Positions 15,538-26,343 of a stretch of 63,472 bases of DNA are shown one piece after another. The stretch is taken from contig JACPNX010000025.1 of NCBI GenBank assembly GCA_016185275.1, positions 1 to 63,472 on the forward strand. The letters run 5' to 3'. How positions within the stretch are numbered: the stretch's first letter is position 1; each line of letters begins with the position of its first letter. The DNA comes from Actinomycetota bacterium. GTDB taxonomy: Bacteria > Actinomycetota > Acidimicrobiia > Acidimicrobiales > Iamiaceae. The notes under the pieces are model-generated. The model searched no databases, was not told the DNA's origin, and saw nothing but the letters and a program-made list of their open reading frames with translations. A program made the position numbers and the translations under genes.

Positions 15538-17010
15538 TTGGGGGTGGACACCACCGCCCAGACTCGGCCGGACCCCGCGGACGCTGCCGACACCGCCATT
15601 GCGGATCCGGGCGGCGCGCCTGCACGGACGGGCCGAGGGCCCACCATGGCGACCGTCATCGGGCTCGCCGTCGCCCTGTGGGGCTTCGCCATCGGGCTCC
15701 GCCAGCTGTTCGACAACAGCTTCCTCACCCACCTGGCGACGGGCCGGATCATCGTGTCGAAGATGCGGGTCCCGACCCGAGATCCCTACTCGTTCACCGC
15801 TTCGGGACGACCGTGGACGGTGTTCAGCTGGTTCGCCTCGCTCGCCTACGGCCTGTCGGAGCGGTTGGCCGGACTCGGCGCGATCCGTGTCCTCCACGCG
15901 CTCCTGGCCGGCGCAGCCATGCTCGCGATCTGGCGGCTCAGCCGTCCCGCTCGCTCACTGGTCGGGCGCCTCGCCTCGGTGGTGCTTCCCGGCGCCGTCG
16001 CCACCGGGTTGTGGACGCACCGGCCGTTCATGTTCGGCGTGGTCGGCCTGGCGCTCGTGCTGGTCGTCCTCGACAGCGACGTCGACCCCCGCTGGCTCGT
16101 GCCCGTCATGTGGGTGTGGGTCAACAGCCACGGCTCGTTCCCGCTGGCCGTCGCCGCCGTCGGCGCGGTGGCGCTGGGCGCGCGCCTCGACGGTGGGCAC
16201 GCCCGCCGCGAGCTGCGGGTGCTGGCCTGGGTGCTGGTCGGGATCGTGGCCGGCGCGGTGAACCCCATCGGCCCGCGCATCCTCGCGTCCCCGTTCGAGC
16301 TGCTCGGCAAGTCCGCGGACTTCCGCAGCGTGGTCGAGTGGCAGGCGCCGAGGTTCTCGGACGCGTCCCAACTCGCGGCCCTGGCGCAGCTCCTCGTGGC
16401 CGTGCTGCTCCTCGTGCGCCGACCGAGGTGGCGCACCGCCCTGCCGCTCGTGGTGTTCGCCGGCCTCGCGCTCACCAGCGCCCGCAACCTGCCGTTGCTC
16501 AGCCTGGTGCTGGTGCCCGGGATGGCGCAGGCCATCGGTGACACCAGGCTGGCGAGCGGGCTCGACGGCCGGCGTCGCAGCCCGGCCACCGCGCTCGGCG
16601 CGGCCGCCGTGGTCATCGTCGCGCTCGTCCTCGCGTCGGCCGTCGGGCCACAGCAGGACATGGTGCTGAGCGCGTACCCCCTGGGCGCGCTGCGGGCCGC
16701 CGACCGGGCCGGGGTGTCGCGTCGCCTCGTGACCCAGGACTTCGTCGGCAACCTGCGCGAGCTGCGGGACGGACCCCGCGGCGAGGTGTTCATCGACGAC
16801 CGCGTCGACATGTACCCCTCCTCGGTGATCGCCGACTACGAGCTGCTCCTCAAGGCCCGGGCCGGGTGGGACGGCGTGCTGCGCCGCTGGCGAGCCGACG
16901 GCGTGCTGTGGAGCCGGAACCAGCCGCTCGCACAGGTGCTGGCCGAGTCGGGACGTTGGCGGCTCGTGTACCGGGACCGCACGTGGGTGCTGTTCGTGCC
17001 CGCGCGCTGA
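15538..17010 (+). CDS. Polytopic membrane protein, possible GT-C glycosyltransferase
   Basis: 490 aa from TTG 15538 or GTG 15544. About ten membrane helices are followed by a C-terminal soluble region (from about 385) with GEVFIDDRVDMYPSSVIADY and a final WRLVYRDRTWVLFVPAR. The first luminal loop FLTHLATGRIIVSKMRVPTRD and the SFTASGRPW motif resemble bacterial GT-C type membrane proteins that act on lipid-linked sugars, but the usual DD/DE motif is not clear. It lies between tadC and flp on the same strand, so glycosylation of the pilin or pilus is an attractive but unproven role. Confidence 0.7.
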   Translation: MGVDTTAQTRPDPADAADTAIADPGGAPARTGRGPTMATVIGLAVALWGFAIGLRQLFDNSFLTHLATGRIIVSKMRVPTRDPYSFTASGRPWTVFSWFASLAYGLSERLAGLGAIRVLHALLAGAAMLAIWRLSRPARSLVGRLASVVLPGAVATGLWTHRPFMFGVVGLALVLVVLDSDVDPRWLVPVMWVWVNSHGSFPLAVAAVGAVALGARLDGGHARRELRVLAWVLVGIVAGAVNPIGPRILASPFELLGKSADFRSVVEWQAPRFSDASQLAALAQLLVAVLLLVRRPRWRTALPLVVFAGLALTSARNLPLLSLVLVPGMAQAIGDTRLASGLDGRRRSPATALGAAAVVIVALVLASAVGPQQDMVLSAYPLGALRAADRAGVSRRLVTQDFVGNLRELRDGPRGEVFIDDRVDMYPSSVIADYELLLKARAGWDGVLRRWRADGVLWSRNQPLAQVLAESGRWRLVYRDRTWVLFVPAR

Positions 17011-17135
17011 GGGACGAAGCGGATGCCACTGTGCGTGCAGTGCCAGCACGCTACGAGAGAAATGGGTCGAGAGCCCCATGGAGCCGGCGCCGGCTCGGCC
17101 GATGGATCCCCACGGAACGCTCCAGGGAGGGCGCC

Positions 17136-17351
17136 ATGCGTGTGACGATTCGACGGTTGAAAGAGCGGGCAGCCGACCAGCGCGGGGCGACGCTCGTGGA
17201 GTACGTCCTGCTCGTGAGCCTGATCGCGCTCGTCGCCTTCAGCGCCATCGCGTTCTTCGGCGGCCGCAGCGGCGCCAGTCTCAACCGCTCGAAGAGCTGC
17301 ATCGAAGCGGCCCAGAGCGGCCTGGCCCCGCCGGCGGGCTGCCCGTCGTAG
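17136..17351 (+). CDS. flp: Flp/Fap family pilin
   Basis: 71 aa from ATG 17136, preceded by AGGGAGG. Leader of 17 residues (MRVTIRRLKERAADQRG), then the processing site G17/A18, with Glu at +5 and the Flp signature ATLVEYVLLVSLIALVAF forming the N-terminal hydrophobic helix. Mature chain about 54 aa with two Cys (KSCIEAA and PAGCPS) that could form a C-terminal disulfide, unlike most Flp pilins. The major subunit of the pilus made by the upstream Tad genes. No TadV/CpaA prepilin peptidase gene is seen in this window, so processing must come from elsewhere. Confidence 0.92.
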   Translation: MRVTIRRLKERAADQRGATLVEYVLLVSLIALVAFSAIAFFGGRSGASLNRSKSCIEAAQSGLAPPAGCPS

Positions 17352-17406
17352 CCGCGGGTCTGTCCATGGCGTCGACCGAGCGACGGCTCACCCGGCGCAG
17401 CGGGAC

Positions 17407-18057
17407 TCAGCGCAAGTGGACGATGCCCATCCGCACGGCCTGGAGCACCGCCTGGGTCCGGTCCCGGGCGTCGAGCTTCTGGTAGATCGACGCCAGGTGG
17501 TTCTTCACCGTCTTCTGGCTGATGTAGAGGCGCGCCGCCACCTCGGGCGTCGAGCATCCGTCGGCGATGAGCTGGAGCACCTCCTCCTCGCGCTTGGTGA
17601 TGACGCGCTCCTCGTCGGCCCCGGTGTCGACGCCGAGCCGTTGGATCTCGGCCAGCATCGAGGCCGCGATCTCCTTCGACAGCGGTGACTGGTCGGCGTC
17701 GGCGGCGCGGCGCACGGTGTCCGCGATCTCGTCGATCGAGCAGTCCTTGACGAGGTATCCGCTGGCCCCTGCGGCCAATGCTTCGGCCACGACCTCACGA
17801 TCGGCGTGCATCGTCAGCATCACGACCTTGACGTCGGGAAACCGGTCGCGGATCTGGCGCGTCGCGGCCACACCCCCCGCGCCGGGCATGGTCACGTCCA
17901 TGAGGACAACGTCTGGATCGACCTGACCCGCGAGGGAGACCGCCTCCTCGCCGGTGCCGGCCTCGCCGACCACGTCGAGACCCTCGTCCTCGAGCGAACG
18001 GCGCAGACTCTCGCGGAGCATCCGGTGGTCATCGGCCAGCACCAGACGGACCGTCAT
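17407..18057 (-). CDS. NarL/LuxR-type response regulator
   Basis: 216 aa. Receiver domain (1-120): VLADDHRMLRESL acidic pair, phosphoacceptor Asp in DVVLMDVTMPGAGG, Thr in VVMLTMHAD, Lys in GYLVKDCS. The C-terminal HTH_LUXR reads ITKREEEVLQLIADGCSTPE then ISQKTVKNHLASIYQKL. It follows the histidine kinase gene by 34 nt on the same strand and forms a two-component system with it. It is convergent with flp, so pilus control is possible but only from position. Confidence 0.93.
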   Translation of the reverse strand: MTVRLVLADDHRMLRESLRRSLEDEGLDVVGEAGTGEEAVSLAGQVDPDVVLMDVTMPGAGGVAATRQIRDRFPDVKVVMLTMHADREVVAEALAAGASGYLVKDCSIDEIADTVRRAADADQSPLSKEIAASMLAEIQRLGVDTGADEERVITKREEEVLQLIADGCSTPEVAARLYISQKTVKNHLASIYQKLDARDRTQAVLQAVRMGIVHLR

Positions 18058-18091
18058 TCGCGCTCTCCTTCGGCGGGGGACGGGGCGGACA

Positions 18092-19816
18092 TCATGATCC
18101 TTCGCCGAGGAGCAGGCAACGGACGGTGGAACCCTTGCCGGGCGAGCTGTCGATGTCGAGCGTCGCGCCGATCGACGCAGCGCGCTCGCGCATGCCGAGG
18201 ATGCCGTACGAATCGAGACGGCCGGCCCGACCGGGAGCGAACCCCGCGCCGTCGTCGCGGATCTGCATCGAGGCCGAGCGACCGTCGCACCACCACGTCA
18301 CCACGACGCGATGCGCCCGTGCGTGGCGCTCGACGTTGGTGATCGCCTCCTGGGCGATGCGCCACATCTCACGCTCCTGCAGGAGGGGCAGCCGCCCGGT
18401 GGCGTCGGACTCGACGGCGACATCGAGGTCGCTCCGCTCGCGCACCCGCTGGAGGAAGGCGTCGAGCGTCGTGGGCAGGTCCTGCGCGTCGGACACGTCG
18501 GTGCGCAGGTCGTACAGCGTGTCGCGCACCTCTCCGATGACCCCGCGGATGTCGTTGCGGAGCCGCTCGAGGGCGACGGTCACCGACTCGCCGCGGCTGT
18601 CCGTCTTGACGATCCGGTCGAGCTCGAACGCGAGGTACGCGAGCGACTGGCCGATGCGGTCGTGGAGATCGCGGGCGATGCGCGTGCGCTCCTCGTCGGC
18701 GCCGACAGTGCGCAACCGCGCGAACCAGCGGGCGTTGTCGATGGCCAACCCGGCCGGTTCCACGAAGCCACCGAGCAGCTCGGCGTCGCGATCCACGAAG
18801 TGGCCGGCGTGCGTGTGTTCGAGGACGAGGAGACCCACGACGCCGTTGCGCGCGGGCATCACGGCGTACAGCCCCGAGCGCGACGTGGTGAGCAGTCCGG
18901 GCCCGGAGCCGCGTGCCAGATCCGGCTCGCTGACGACGGTGCGCTCCATCACGGCGGCGCGCAGAGCGGGGGGGAGCTCGTCGTCCTCCAGGTGGTCGGG
19001 GATCGGCTCGCCGACCCAGCGGGCCGTCTGCCACCCGCCGCCCGTCTCGTCGAACAGCAGGACGGCGGCGACGGTGAAGCTGAACAGGTCGCGCAGGCGG
19101 GTGACCGTCGAATCGAGCACCTCGTCGAGAGCGAGCGACGCCGGCAGCGCCTGCGCGATCCGGTGCAGCGAGTAGAGCAGCGCGTTCGCGTCGGACAGGC
19201 GCCCGAGCCGGTCGAGAGCCAGGTTGTGGCGCAGGTCCACCTCGCGAGTGACGCGGCGGGCGAAGCCGGCCAGCACCGCCACGAGCACCAGCTCGATGCT
19301 TCCCTGCACGGCCAGCCGCAGCGCGGCGCTGTCGAACCCCGGTCGCAACATGTCGGGGACCGTCACGACGAAGGCGACTCCCGCGCCGACCCGCAGCGCG
19401 GAGCCGAAGTCCCGGCCGAGCCCCGCCACGATCACGGCTGTGAGGAGCGAGAAGACGAACGGCGACTGCCAGTAGCCGGTGGTCGCGACGGCGGAGAGGT
19501 GCAGCGCGACCTCGGCGAGCAAGGGCAGACCCGGCGCTTCGCCGTCGGGGCTGAGCGGGCGCACGACCCGGTAGCCGTTGTAGGCGACCACCACGGCGGC
19601 CCACGCCACCACCGGCCACTGCCGGGCCGCGATGCCCGGCACCGCGAGCACGAGGCTGATGCCGGTGGTGATGGCGCGCACGACGAGCACGGCCGTGTCG
19701 AACGGAACGGCCGGAACCCGCCGGTCCGGCGGCGTGGTCCCCGCGGCCGCCATCGCGCCGGCCAGCGCGCCGGGGGACGGTTCCCGCGGTGCCTCGGTCC
19801 GACCGGGCGACGCCAT
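18092..19816 (-). CDS. Membrane sensor histidine kinase, HisKA_3 (NarX/DesK type)
   Basis: 574 aa from ATG 19816; the upstream extension is not credible. Five or six TM helices fill residues about 30-200, followed by a GAF domain (about 235-375: LFSFTVAAVLLFDETGGG), a HisKA_3 dimerisation helix with phospho-acceptor His in RTIRIARDLHDRIGQSL-like ERTRIARDLHDRIGQSL (near 400), and HATPase_c with N box REMWRIAQEAITNVERHARA and G1/G2 boxes QIRDDGAGF and GILGMRERA. It should phosphorylate the NarL-type regulator downstream. A TACCCT box 6 nt before the ATG indicates a leaderless message. The signal is unknown. Confidence 0.93.
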   Translation of the reverse strand: MASPGRTEAPREPSPGALAGAMAAAGTTPPDRRVPAVPFDTAVLVVRAITTGISLVLAVPGIAARQWPVVAWAAVVVAYNGYRVVRPLSPDGEAPGLPLLAEVALHLSAVATTGYWQSPFVFSLLTAVIVAGLGRDFGSALRVGAGVAFVVTVPDMLRPGFDSAALRLAVQGSIELVLVAVLAGFARRVTREVDLRHNLALDRLGRLSDANALLYSLHRIAQALPASLALDEVLDSTVTRLRDLFSFTVAAVLLFDETGGGWQTARWVGEPIPDHLEDDELPPALRAAVMERTVVSEPDLARGSGPGLLTTSRSGLYAVMPARNGVVGLLVLEHTHAGHFVDRDAELLGGFVEPAGLAIDNARWFARLRTVGADEERTRIARDLHDRIGQSLAYLAFELDRIVKTDSRGESVTVALERLRNDIRGVIGEVRDTLYDLRTDVSDAQDLPTTLDAFLQRVRERSDLDVAVESDATGRLPLLQEREMWRIAQEAITNVERHARAHRVVVTWWCDGRSASMQIRDDGAGFAPGRAGRLDSYGILGMRERAASIGATLDIDSSPGKGSTVRCLLLGEGS

Positions 19817-19822
19817 GCACCG

Positions 19823-19828
19823 AGGGTA
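19823..19828 (-). promoter_or_regulatory. Candidate -10 (TACCCT) of the sensor kinase gene
   Basis: TANNNT hexamer ending 6 nt before the ATG at 19816, with no ribosome-binding site in between, as expected for leaderless initiation. The remaining divergent space to coaE (19829-20000) shows no gene. Confidence 0.4.
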
Positions 19829-20000
19829 GTGCTGCCGTCTCGATCGGGCCGGGAGCCGGGCGTCGACCGCGCGAAGGCCGGCCGCGTGACGTCGCACCAG
19901 CATGGCGTGGCGGCGCGGTGCGAAGCGCGGCAGCGTGACCGCGCCCCGCCCGGCTCCGGCGCGGGCACGGTGCCTCCCCGGCGCGGCGGCAGCCGAGGGC

Positions 20001-20006
20001 TACCTT
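20001..20006 (+). promoter_or_regulatory. Candidate -10 (TACCTT) of coaE
   Basis: TANNNT hexamer followed by CGCCCG and then the coaE GTG at 20013. No Shine-Dalgarno sequence is present, so a leaderless transcript is likely. Confidence 0.4.
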
Positions 20007-20012
20007 CGCCCG

Positions 20013-20615
20013 GTGATCCTGGTTGGCCTCACGGGCGGCATCGGCGCGGGCAAGTCCACCGTGTCGGCCGCACTGCGCGACCTCGGCGCCGTCGTCGTCG
20101 ACGCGGACGAGATCGTCCGCGACCTCCAGCGTCCCGGGAGCCCCGTCCTCGCCGCGATGGCGGAGCGATTCGGACCCGCGATCCTCGGCGCCGACGGTGC
20201 GCTCGATCGGGCCGCCATGGCCGCGATCGCCTTCGGTGACGCGGACGCGTTGGCTGCCCTGAACGGCATCGTCCACCCCGCCGTGGGCGCGGAGATCACC
20301 CGCCGCATCGACGCGCTGCGGGATACGGACGCCGTGGTCGTGCTCGACGTGCCCCTGCTCGTGGAGAGCGGCCGCGAGGACCTCGCGCTGCTGGTGGTCG
20401 TCGACGTCGACCCCGAGGTGGCCGTGCGGCGCCTCGTCGAGCAGCGCGGCATGAGCGAAGGCGATGCCCGTGCCCGCATGGCCCGCCAGCTGCCGCGTGA
20501 GGAGCGGCTGCGGCGCGCCGATGTCGTCCTCGACAACAGCGCTGCGCGCGATGACCTGGTCCGCCAGGTGCACGCCCTGTGGACCCGCCTGCGGGCAATG
20601 GCGGCAGGTCGGTGA
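20013..20615 (+). CDS. coaE: Dephospho-CoA kinase
   Basis: 200 aa, from GTG 20013. Phosphorylates the 3'-OH of dephospho-CoA, the last step of CoA synthesis. P-loop GLTGGIGAGKSTV at residues 4-16, the substrate segment VVVDADEIVRDLQRPGSP, the NGIVHP motif, and the lid-like RLVEQRGMSEGDARARMARQ are all present. M. tuberculosis CoaE carries an extra UPF0157 domain at the C-terminus; this one is the plain single-domain form. Position after rpsA and before uvrB is the conserved actinobacterial order. The TGA overlaps the next GTG (GTGA). Confidence 0.96.
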   Translation: MILVGLTGGIGAGKSTVSAALRDLGAVVVDADEIVRDLQRPGSPVLAAMAERFGPAILGADGALDRAAMAAIAFGDADALAALNGIVHPAVGAEITRRIDALRDTDAVVVLDVPLLVESGREDLALLVVVDVDPEVAVRRLVEQRGMSEGDARARMARQLPREERLRRADVVLDNSAARDDLVRQVHALWTRLRAMAAGR

Positions 20616-22318
20616 CCGCGGGGCGGGGGGCGCGCTCGAGCCGTGCCGCCTGGCTGGTCGTCGGCGCCGCGGTCGCTCTGGTCCTGGTGCTCGGGCTCGT
20701 CGAGGCGCGGCGCGACTCCCTGACCATCGACGAAGGGCCCGACCTGTCGAGCGGGCTGACCGCTCTCGTCCAGCGCGACGCGCGCCTGACCCCCGAGCAC
20801 CCGCTGGGCGCCAAGCTGGTCCCGTCGCTCACCGGGTTGCTGGCCCGCCCGGTGGTGCCGAAGGGCGAGGGCTTCCGGTCGGGGGACTGGTTCGCCGCGA
20901 CCGAGGACTTCGTCCGCGCCAACCAGGCGGCCGGCCGCCTCGACGACCTCCTGTGGTGGTCGCGCGTCGGCTCGGTCGGCCTGACGGCGGTGGCTGCCGT
21001 GCTGATCTTCCTGCTCGGCCGGCGCCTCTTCGGCGACCTCGCCGGTGCCGTGGCCGCCGTGGCGTGGTCGACGGTCCCCTACGTGATCGGGGTCGGCCAC
21101 CTGGCGATGATCGACGTCCCCTTCACGGTGGCGACCCTGCTGGTGGCGCTCGCGCTCGAGCGCGGCGCGCGGCGCCCCGGCGTGGTCTCCGCCGCGCTGA
21201 TGGGAGCGAGCGCGGGGGTCGCGCTCAGCGTCCGCCAGGCGGGTCTGGTGTTCGTGCCGCTCTCGGTCGCCGTCGTGGTATGGGTGGCACGGCGGGACCA
21301 GGGTGCGGACCGCCGGCCACCGGTCCTGGAGCTGGCGGTGGTGCTGCTTCTCCCGCTCGTCGTCGTGTGGGCGCTCTACCGCGGGCTGGCACCTCAGCAG
21401 CCCGGCGGGCAGGCGGGTGAGCGGTTGGCGGGCTACGTGGCCGCGGCGCGCAACGAGTCGGTGGTCGGCCGGCTCGTGCTCGCGCTGCCGTTGCCGCAGG
21501 AGTACCGCGCCGGCTTCGCCGTGTTCGTCGTCGGTTCGGGGCCGCGACCGGATTTCCTCCTCGGCCGGACCGCCGCCCGCCATCGCTGGTGGTCCCTGCC
21601 GGTCAGCGCCCTGCTGAAGCTGCCGCCGATCGTGCTGCTGATGCTGGTGGCGGGACCGTGGTGGTGGCGCCGCGCGGGGGTCGCCGCCGATGCGCGTGCC
21701 CGGGCCCGCGTCGCCGTCGTCGCGCCGGCCCTGTTGCTGGTGGGCCTGCTCGTGTCCCAGCCCCTCGACCTCGGGCTGCGGGTGGCGCTGCCGAGCCTGG
21801 CGCTCGGCCTAGTGGCGGCCGCTCCCGCGGCGAGCCTTCTCGGCCGCCGGCTGCGCGTGCCCGTGCTGGGCGGCCTGGCTGCCGTGCAGCTCGCCACGGC
21901 GGTCGTGGCGTTCCCCGCGTCGCTGGCGTGGACGCCTCCGCCCTTCCGGCCCGGGTACCGGTGGGTCTCGGGCGGCAACCTGGACCTCGACCAGGACCGC
22001 GGCCGGCTGCTCCGCTGGGCCGCGGGTCGACCGCTGCGCCTCGCGCTGGTCACGAGCCGTGGCGTCGACCGTCCGGCGGGCATGCAGCCGTTGGTCGGCG
22101 TCGAGCCGTCGAGCATCCGGGGCTGGGTCGCGGCGGATGCGACCAGCCTCACGATCTTCCGCAGCCGTGAGCTGGCCTGGTTGCGGGCCTACTGCCCGGT
22201 GCGGACCATCGGCGGCACGATCCTCGTCTACCGCTTCGACCGCCCCCCGAGCGCGTCGCCGGGGCCGGACGCACCGGCCCGCCCGTGCGGTGACGGCGCG
22301 CGCTACAGCCACCGTTGA
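20612..22318 (+). CDS. GT-C membrane glycosyltransferase (PMT/ArnT-like)
   Basis: 568 aa from GTG 20612, overlapping the coaE stop by 4 nt. About ten TM helices. The first extracytoplasmic loop has the acidic catalytic motif SLTIDEGPDLSSG (Asp-Glu), the signature of the PMT_2/GT39-83 group that transfers sugars from polyprenyl phosphates to proteins or lipids. The helix block MIDVPFTVATLLVALALE is also typical. The soluble C-terminus (from about 445) is moderately long. Acceptor unknown. Coupling to coaE is probably positional only. Confidence 0.8.
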   Translation: MTAGRGARSSRAAWLVVGAAVALVLVLGLVEARRDSLTIDEGPDLSSGLTALVQRDARLTPEHPLGAKLVPSLTGLLARPVVPKGEGFRSGDWFAATEDFVRANQAAGRLDDLLWWSRVGSVGLTAVAAVLIFLLGRRLFGDLAGAVAAVAWSTVPYVIGVGHLAMIDVPFTVATLLVALALERGARRPGVVSAALMGASAGVALSVRQAGLVFVPLSVAVVVWVARRDQGADRRPPVLELAVVLLLPLVVVWALYRGLAPQQPGGQAGERLAGYVAAARNESVVGRLVLALPLPQEYRAGFAVFVVGSGPRPDFLLGRTAARHRWWSLPVSALLKLPPIVLLMLVAGPWWWRRAGVAADARARARVAVVAPALLLVGLLVSQPLDLGLRVALPSLALGLVAAAPAASLLGRRLRVPVLGGLAAVQLATAVVAFPASLAWTPPPFRPGYRWVSGGNLDLDQDRGRLLRWAAGRPLRLALVTSRGVDRPAGMQPLVGVEPSSIRGWVAADATSLTIFRSRELAWLRAYCPVRTIGGTILVYRFDRPPSASPGPDAPARPCGDGARYSHR

Positions 22319-22409
22319 CCCGGTCGCCGCGGCGAAGTTGAACGGCGTCGCGGCGCGCCGGAGGGCCCCAGGCGGCGCCGGCTCGAGCCCGAGTGTCAGG
22401 GGGCGTCCG

Positions 22410-22415
22410 TAGGAT
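22410..22415 (+). promoter_or_regulatory. Candidate -10 (TAGGAT) of leaderless uvrB
   Basis: TAGGAT ends 6 nt before the uvrB GTG (22422), with no Shine-Dalgarno sequence in between. No GAAC-N4-GTTC SOS box was found in the 103-nt gap upstream, unlike uvrA. Confidence 0.45.
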
Positions 22416-22421
22416 TGGCGG

Positions 22422-24464
<2,043 letters not shown>

Positions 24465-24531
24465 CGGGGCGGTGCCGGCCCGCGCCGGTGCGCGAGGCCG
24501 CCGGGTGGGCAGTTGGCGAGAGCACCCGTCG

Positions 24532-24960
24532 CTACGGGTGCGCGACGTCGAGATCGAGCACGCGACCGACCAGGTCACGAGCGCCGTCGTCGATGCGGTC
24601 GCGCCGGATCGTCATGCCACCGAGGACCTCGGCGCCGAGCCCTTCCACGATGGCGACCAGCTTCTCGAGCGTGCGGCCGGCGTCGAGCGCGTAGGTGCAG
24701 AACACGACGGCCCGCTTGCCGAGCATCGACGGCAGGGCCCGCAGCCGCGCCCCCCGGGCCGGCCGCTGCCCGACGACGAAGATGCCGTCGGTCCAGGTGC
24801 CGACGATCACCAGATCCGCGGCTTCCAGTGCGGCATAGTCGACGCCGGTCGTGGGGCAGGCGACGGCGGCAACGCCACGGTCGGTCAGCTCCCCGACGAT
24901 CGCCTCGGCGGCCCGCCGCGTGTTCCCGGTGAGGCTCTCGTAGATGACCAGTGCGTTCAC
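24532..24960 (-). CDS. Flavodoxin-domain protein
   Basis: 142 aa from GTG 24960, with GGAG about 5 nt upstream. The FMN-phosphate loop is visible at the N-terminus (ALVIYESLTGNTRRAAEAI, residues 3-21), then the flavodoxin core with DYAALEAADLVIVGTWTDG and KRAVVFCTYALDAGRTLEKL. It lacks the long acidic electron-transfer surface insert and is short, like flavodoxin-domain proteins used as redox partners or quinone reductases. It is convergent with uvrB. The longer frame starting at 25032 has no support. Confidence 0.85.
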   Translation of the reverse strand: MNALVIYESLTGNTRRAAEAIVGELTDRGVAAVACPTTGVDYAALEAADLVIVGTWTDGIFVVGQRPARGARLRALPSMLGKRAVVFCTYALDAGRTLEKLVAIVEGLGAEVLGGMTIRRDRIDDGARDLVGRVLDLDVAHP

Positions 24961-25056
24961 GGAGGCTCCGCGGGCCGGGTGGCGAAGGGAACGGGGATGG
25001 TGGGTCGTTTCTAGCAGCACGGCCCCGCTCATCCGGGAACGGGCGTCGCCCGCGGC

Positions 25057-26343
25057 TCATCCGGGAACGGGCGCCGCCGCGTCGAGCGCCCGGCCGCGTC
25101 CGTCGGTGGCCGGCTCACCGGCGTCCGGCAGCGTGCGTCGGCGCGTGGCCAGGGCGACCAGCGACAGCAGCAGCAGCGGCATGGTCGAGCGGGTGCCACC
25201 GAAGTTCATGCCGATCACGTTCGAGCTCATGATCGACGTGAATCCGAGCTGCACGACGATCGCCCACCACAGCGGATGCCCGCGGCGCCGGGCCACGGCG
25301 ACCACCCCGCACGACAGCGCGGCGATCGACGACGCCATGCCCACGAGCTCGCGCCCGCGCAGCCACAGGTCGGTGGTCGCCTGCACCAGCCCGGCGAACG
25401 GCACGAGCGAGATCTCCCCCGGCCCGCTGGCTCCGGCCGGCACCAGCGAGCGCAGCGCCAGCGCCCAGGCCAGCGCCACCGCAGCCGGCACCGCCACCAT
25501 CGCGGCGGAGCGGCGGTCGCGCCGCCAGAGCGCCCATCCGGCGAAGACGAGGACGGCCGGCTCCTTGGCCAGCACGGCGAGCACGGCCACGGCGACCGCG
25601 GCTACCGGGCGCCGCCTGAGTGCGAGCGCGATGGCGCCGAGGGCGAGGGCGAGCGCCATCGCGTCGGCCACCGTGACGCGGACCGACCAGTACGCGCCGG
25701 GCAGCAGCGGGAAGACGGCAGCGAGCCAGGGCCGCTGGCCGAAGGTGGCGCCGAGCACTCCCGTGGCCAGCGCGCCGACCACCACCATGGCCACGCCCAC
25801 GGCGAGGAGCGCCCACACGAGGCCCATGCCGCCGCCCGTCGGGTGCAGTGCCCAACCCGCGAGGGACAGCAGCGGCCGCCTGAGGCGGTACTGCGGCCGG
25901 TCGAGCGCGGGTGCCACGGCCGCGGGGTGCAGCGGGTTGCGGGCGATGCTGTAGGTCATCTGCCCGTCGAGCCCGACGTCGGCCGGCAGGCGAACGCCGG
26001 GGAAGTCGCGGCGGATCACTTCGGCCGAGGGTCCGCGCGCTCCGGGCTGCACGACGCTCAGGAAGTTGCCGCCGTTGTTGCGACCGACGTCGCGGGCGAC
26101 GAGCGCCAGCATGAGGACCACGCCGAGGATCGTGGCGCGCACGATGGCGCGCCAGGGCAGGGGAGCGAGCCCCTCGCGAGGCGATCCACCCGGCGCGGCA
26201 CCACCTCGCGCGGCACCACCTCGCGCAGCACCACCCGGTGCGGCACCACCCGGTGCCGCACCGGCGGCCGTGGGGCCCGCCGAACCGGTGCCGGCCGCTC
26301 CCGCAGGGGCCGGGCCGGCGCGGCGACGGTGCAGGGCGGTCAT
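25057..26343 (-). CDS. Polytopic GT-C-like membrane protein with Gly-Ala-rich leader
   Basis: 428 aa from ATG 26343, which overlaps the stop of the O-antigen-ligase-like gene (ATGA). Residues 1-60 are a cytoplasmic Ala/Gly/Pro-rich leader made of [10 protein letters not shown] repeats, followed by 8-9 TM helices. The loop after TM1 has [17 protein letters not shown] and [16 protein letters not shown] related DGQAFAALARDP and YRAQRMLLPWLAW pair is found in the protein at 43495-44643, so the two are paralogues. The pattern resembles bacterial membrane mannosyltransferase-type proteins; the substrate is unknown. The leader may be shorter if a downstream start is used. Confidence 0.75.
   Translation of the reverse strand: MTALHRRRAGPAPAGAAGTGSAGPTAAGAAPGGAAPGGAARGGAARGGAAPGGSPREGLAPLPWRAIVRATILGVVLMLALVARDVGRNNGGNFLSVVQPGARGPSAEVIRRDFPGVRLPADVGLDGQMTYSIARNPLHPAAVAPALDRPQYRLRRPLLSLAGWALHPTGGGMGLVWALLAVGVAMVVVGALATGVLGATFGQRPWLAAVFPLLPGAYWSVRVTVADAMALALALGAIALALRRRPVAAVAVAVLAVLAKEPAVLVFAGWALWRRDRRSAAMVAVPAAVALAWALALRSLVPAGASGPGEISLVPFAGLVQATTDLWLRGRELVGMASSIAALSCGVVAVARRRGHPLWWAIVVQLGFTSIMSSNVIGMNFGGTRSTMPLLLLSLVALATRRRTLPDAGEPATDGRGRALDAAAPVPG
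26196..26255. repeat. Four tandem 15-bp repeats in the GT-C leader
   Basis: Units CGGCACCACCTCGCG (26196, 26211) and variants ending CCGGTG (26226, 26241). On the minus strand they encode GGAAR and GGAAP pentapeptides of the cytoplasmic leader. The two copies of each variant are perfect or nearly so, which indicates recent slippage. Confidence 0.85.

Noticed and set aside
20013..20615. coaE checked for the C-terminal UPF0157 extension seen in mycobacteria
   Set aside because: The frame stops after 200 aa and the next gene is a membrane protein; no fusion or frameshift found.
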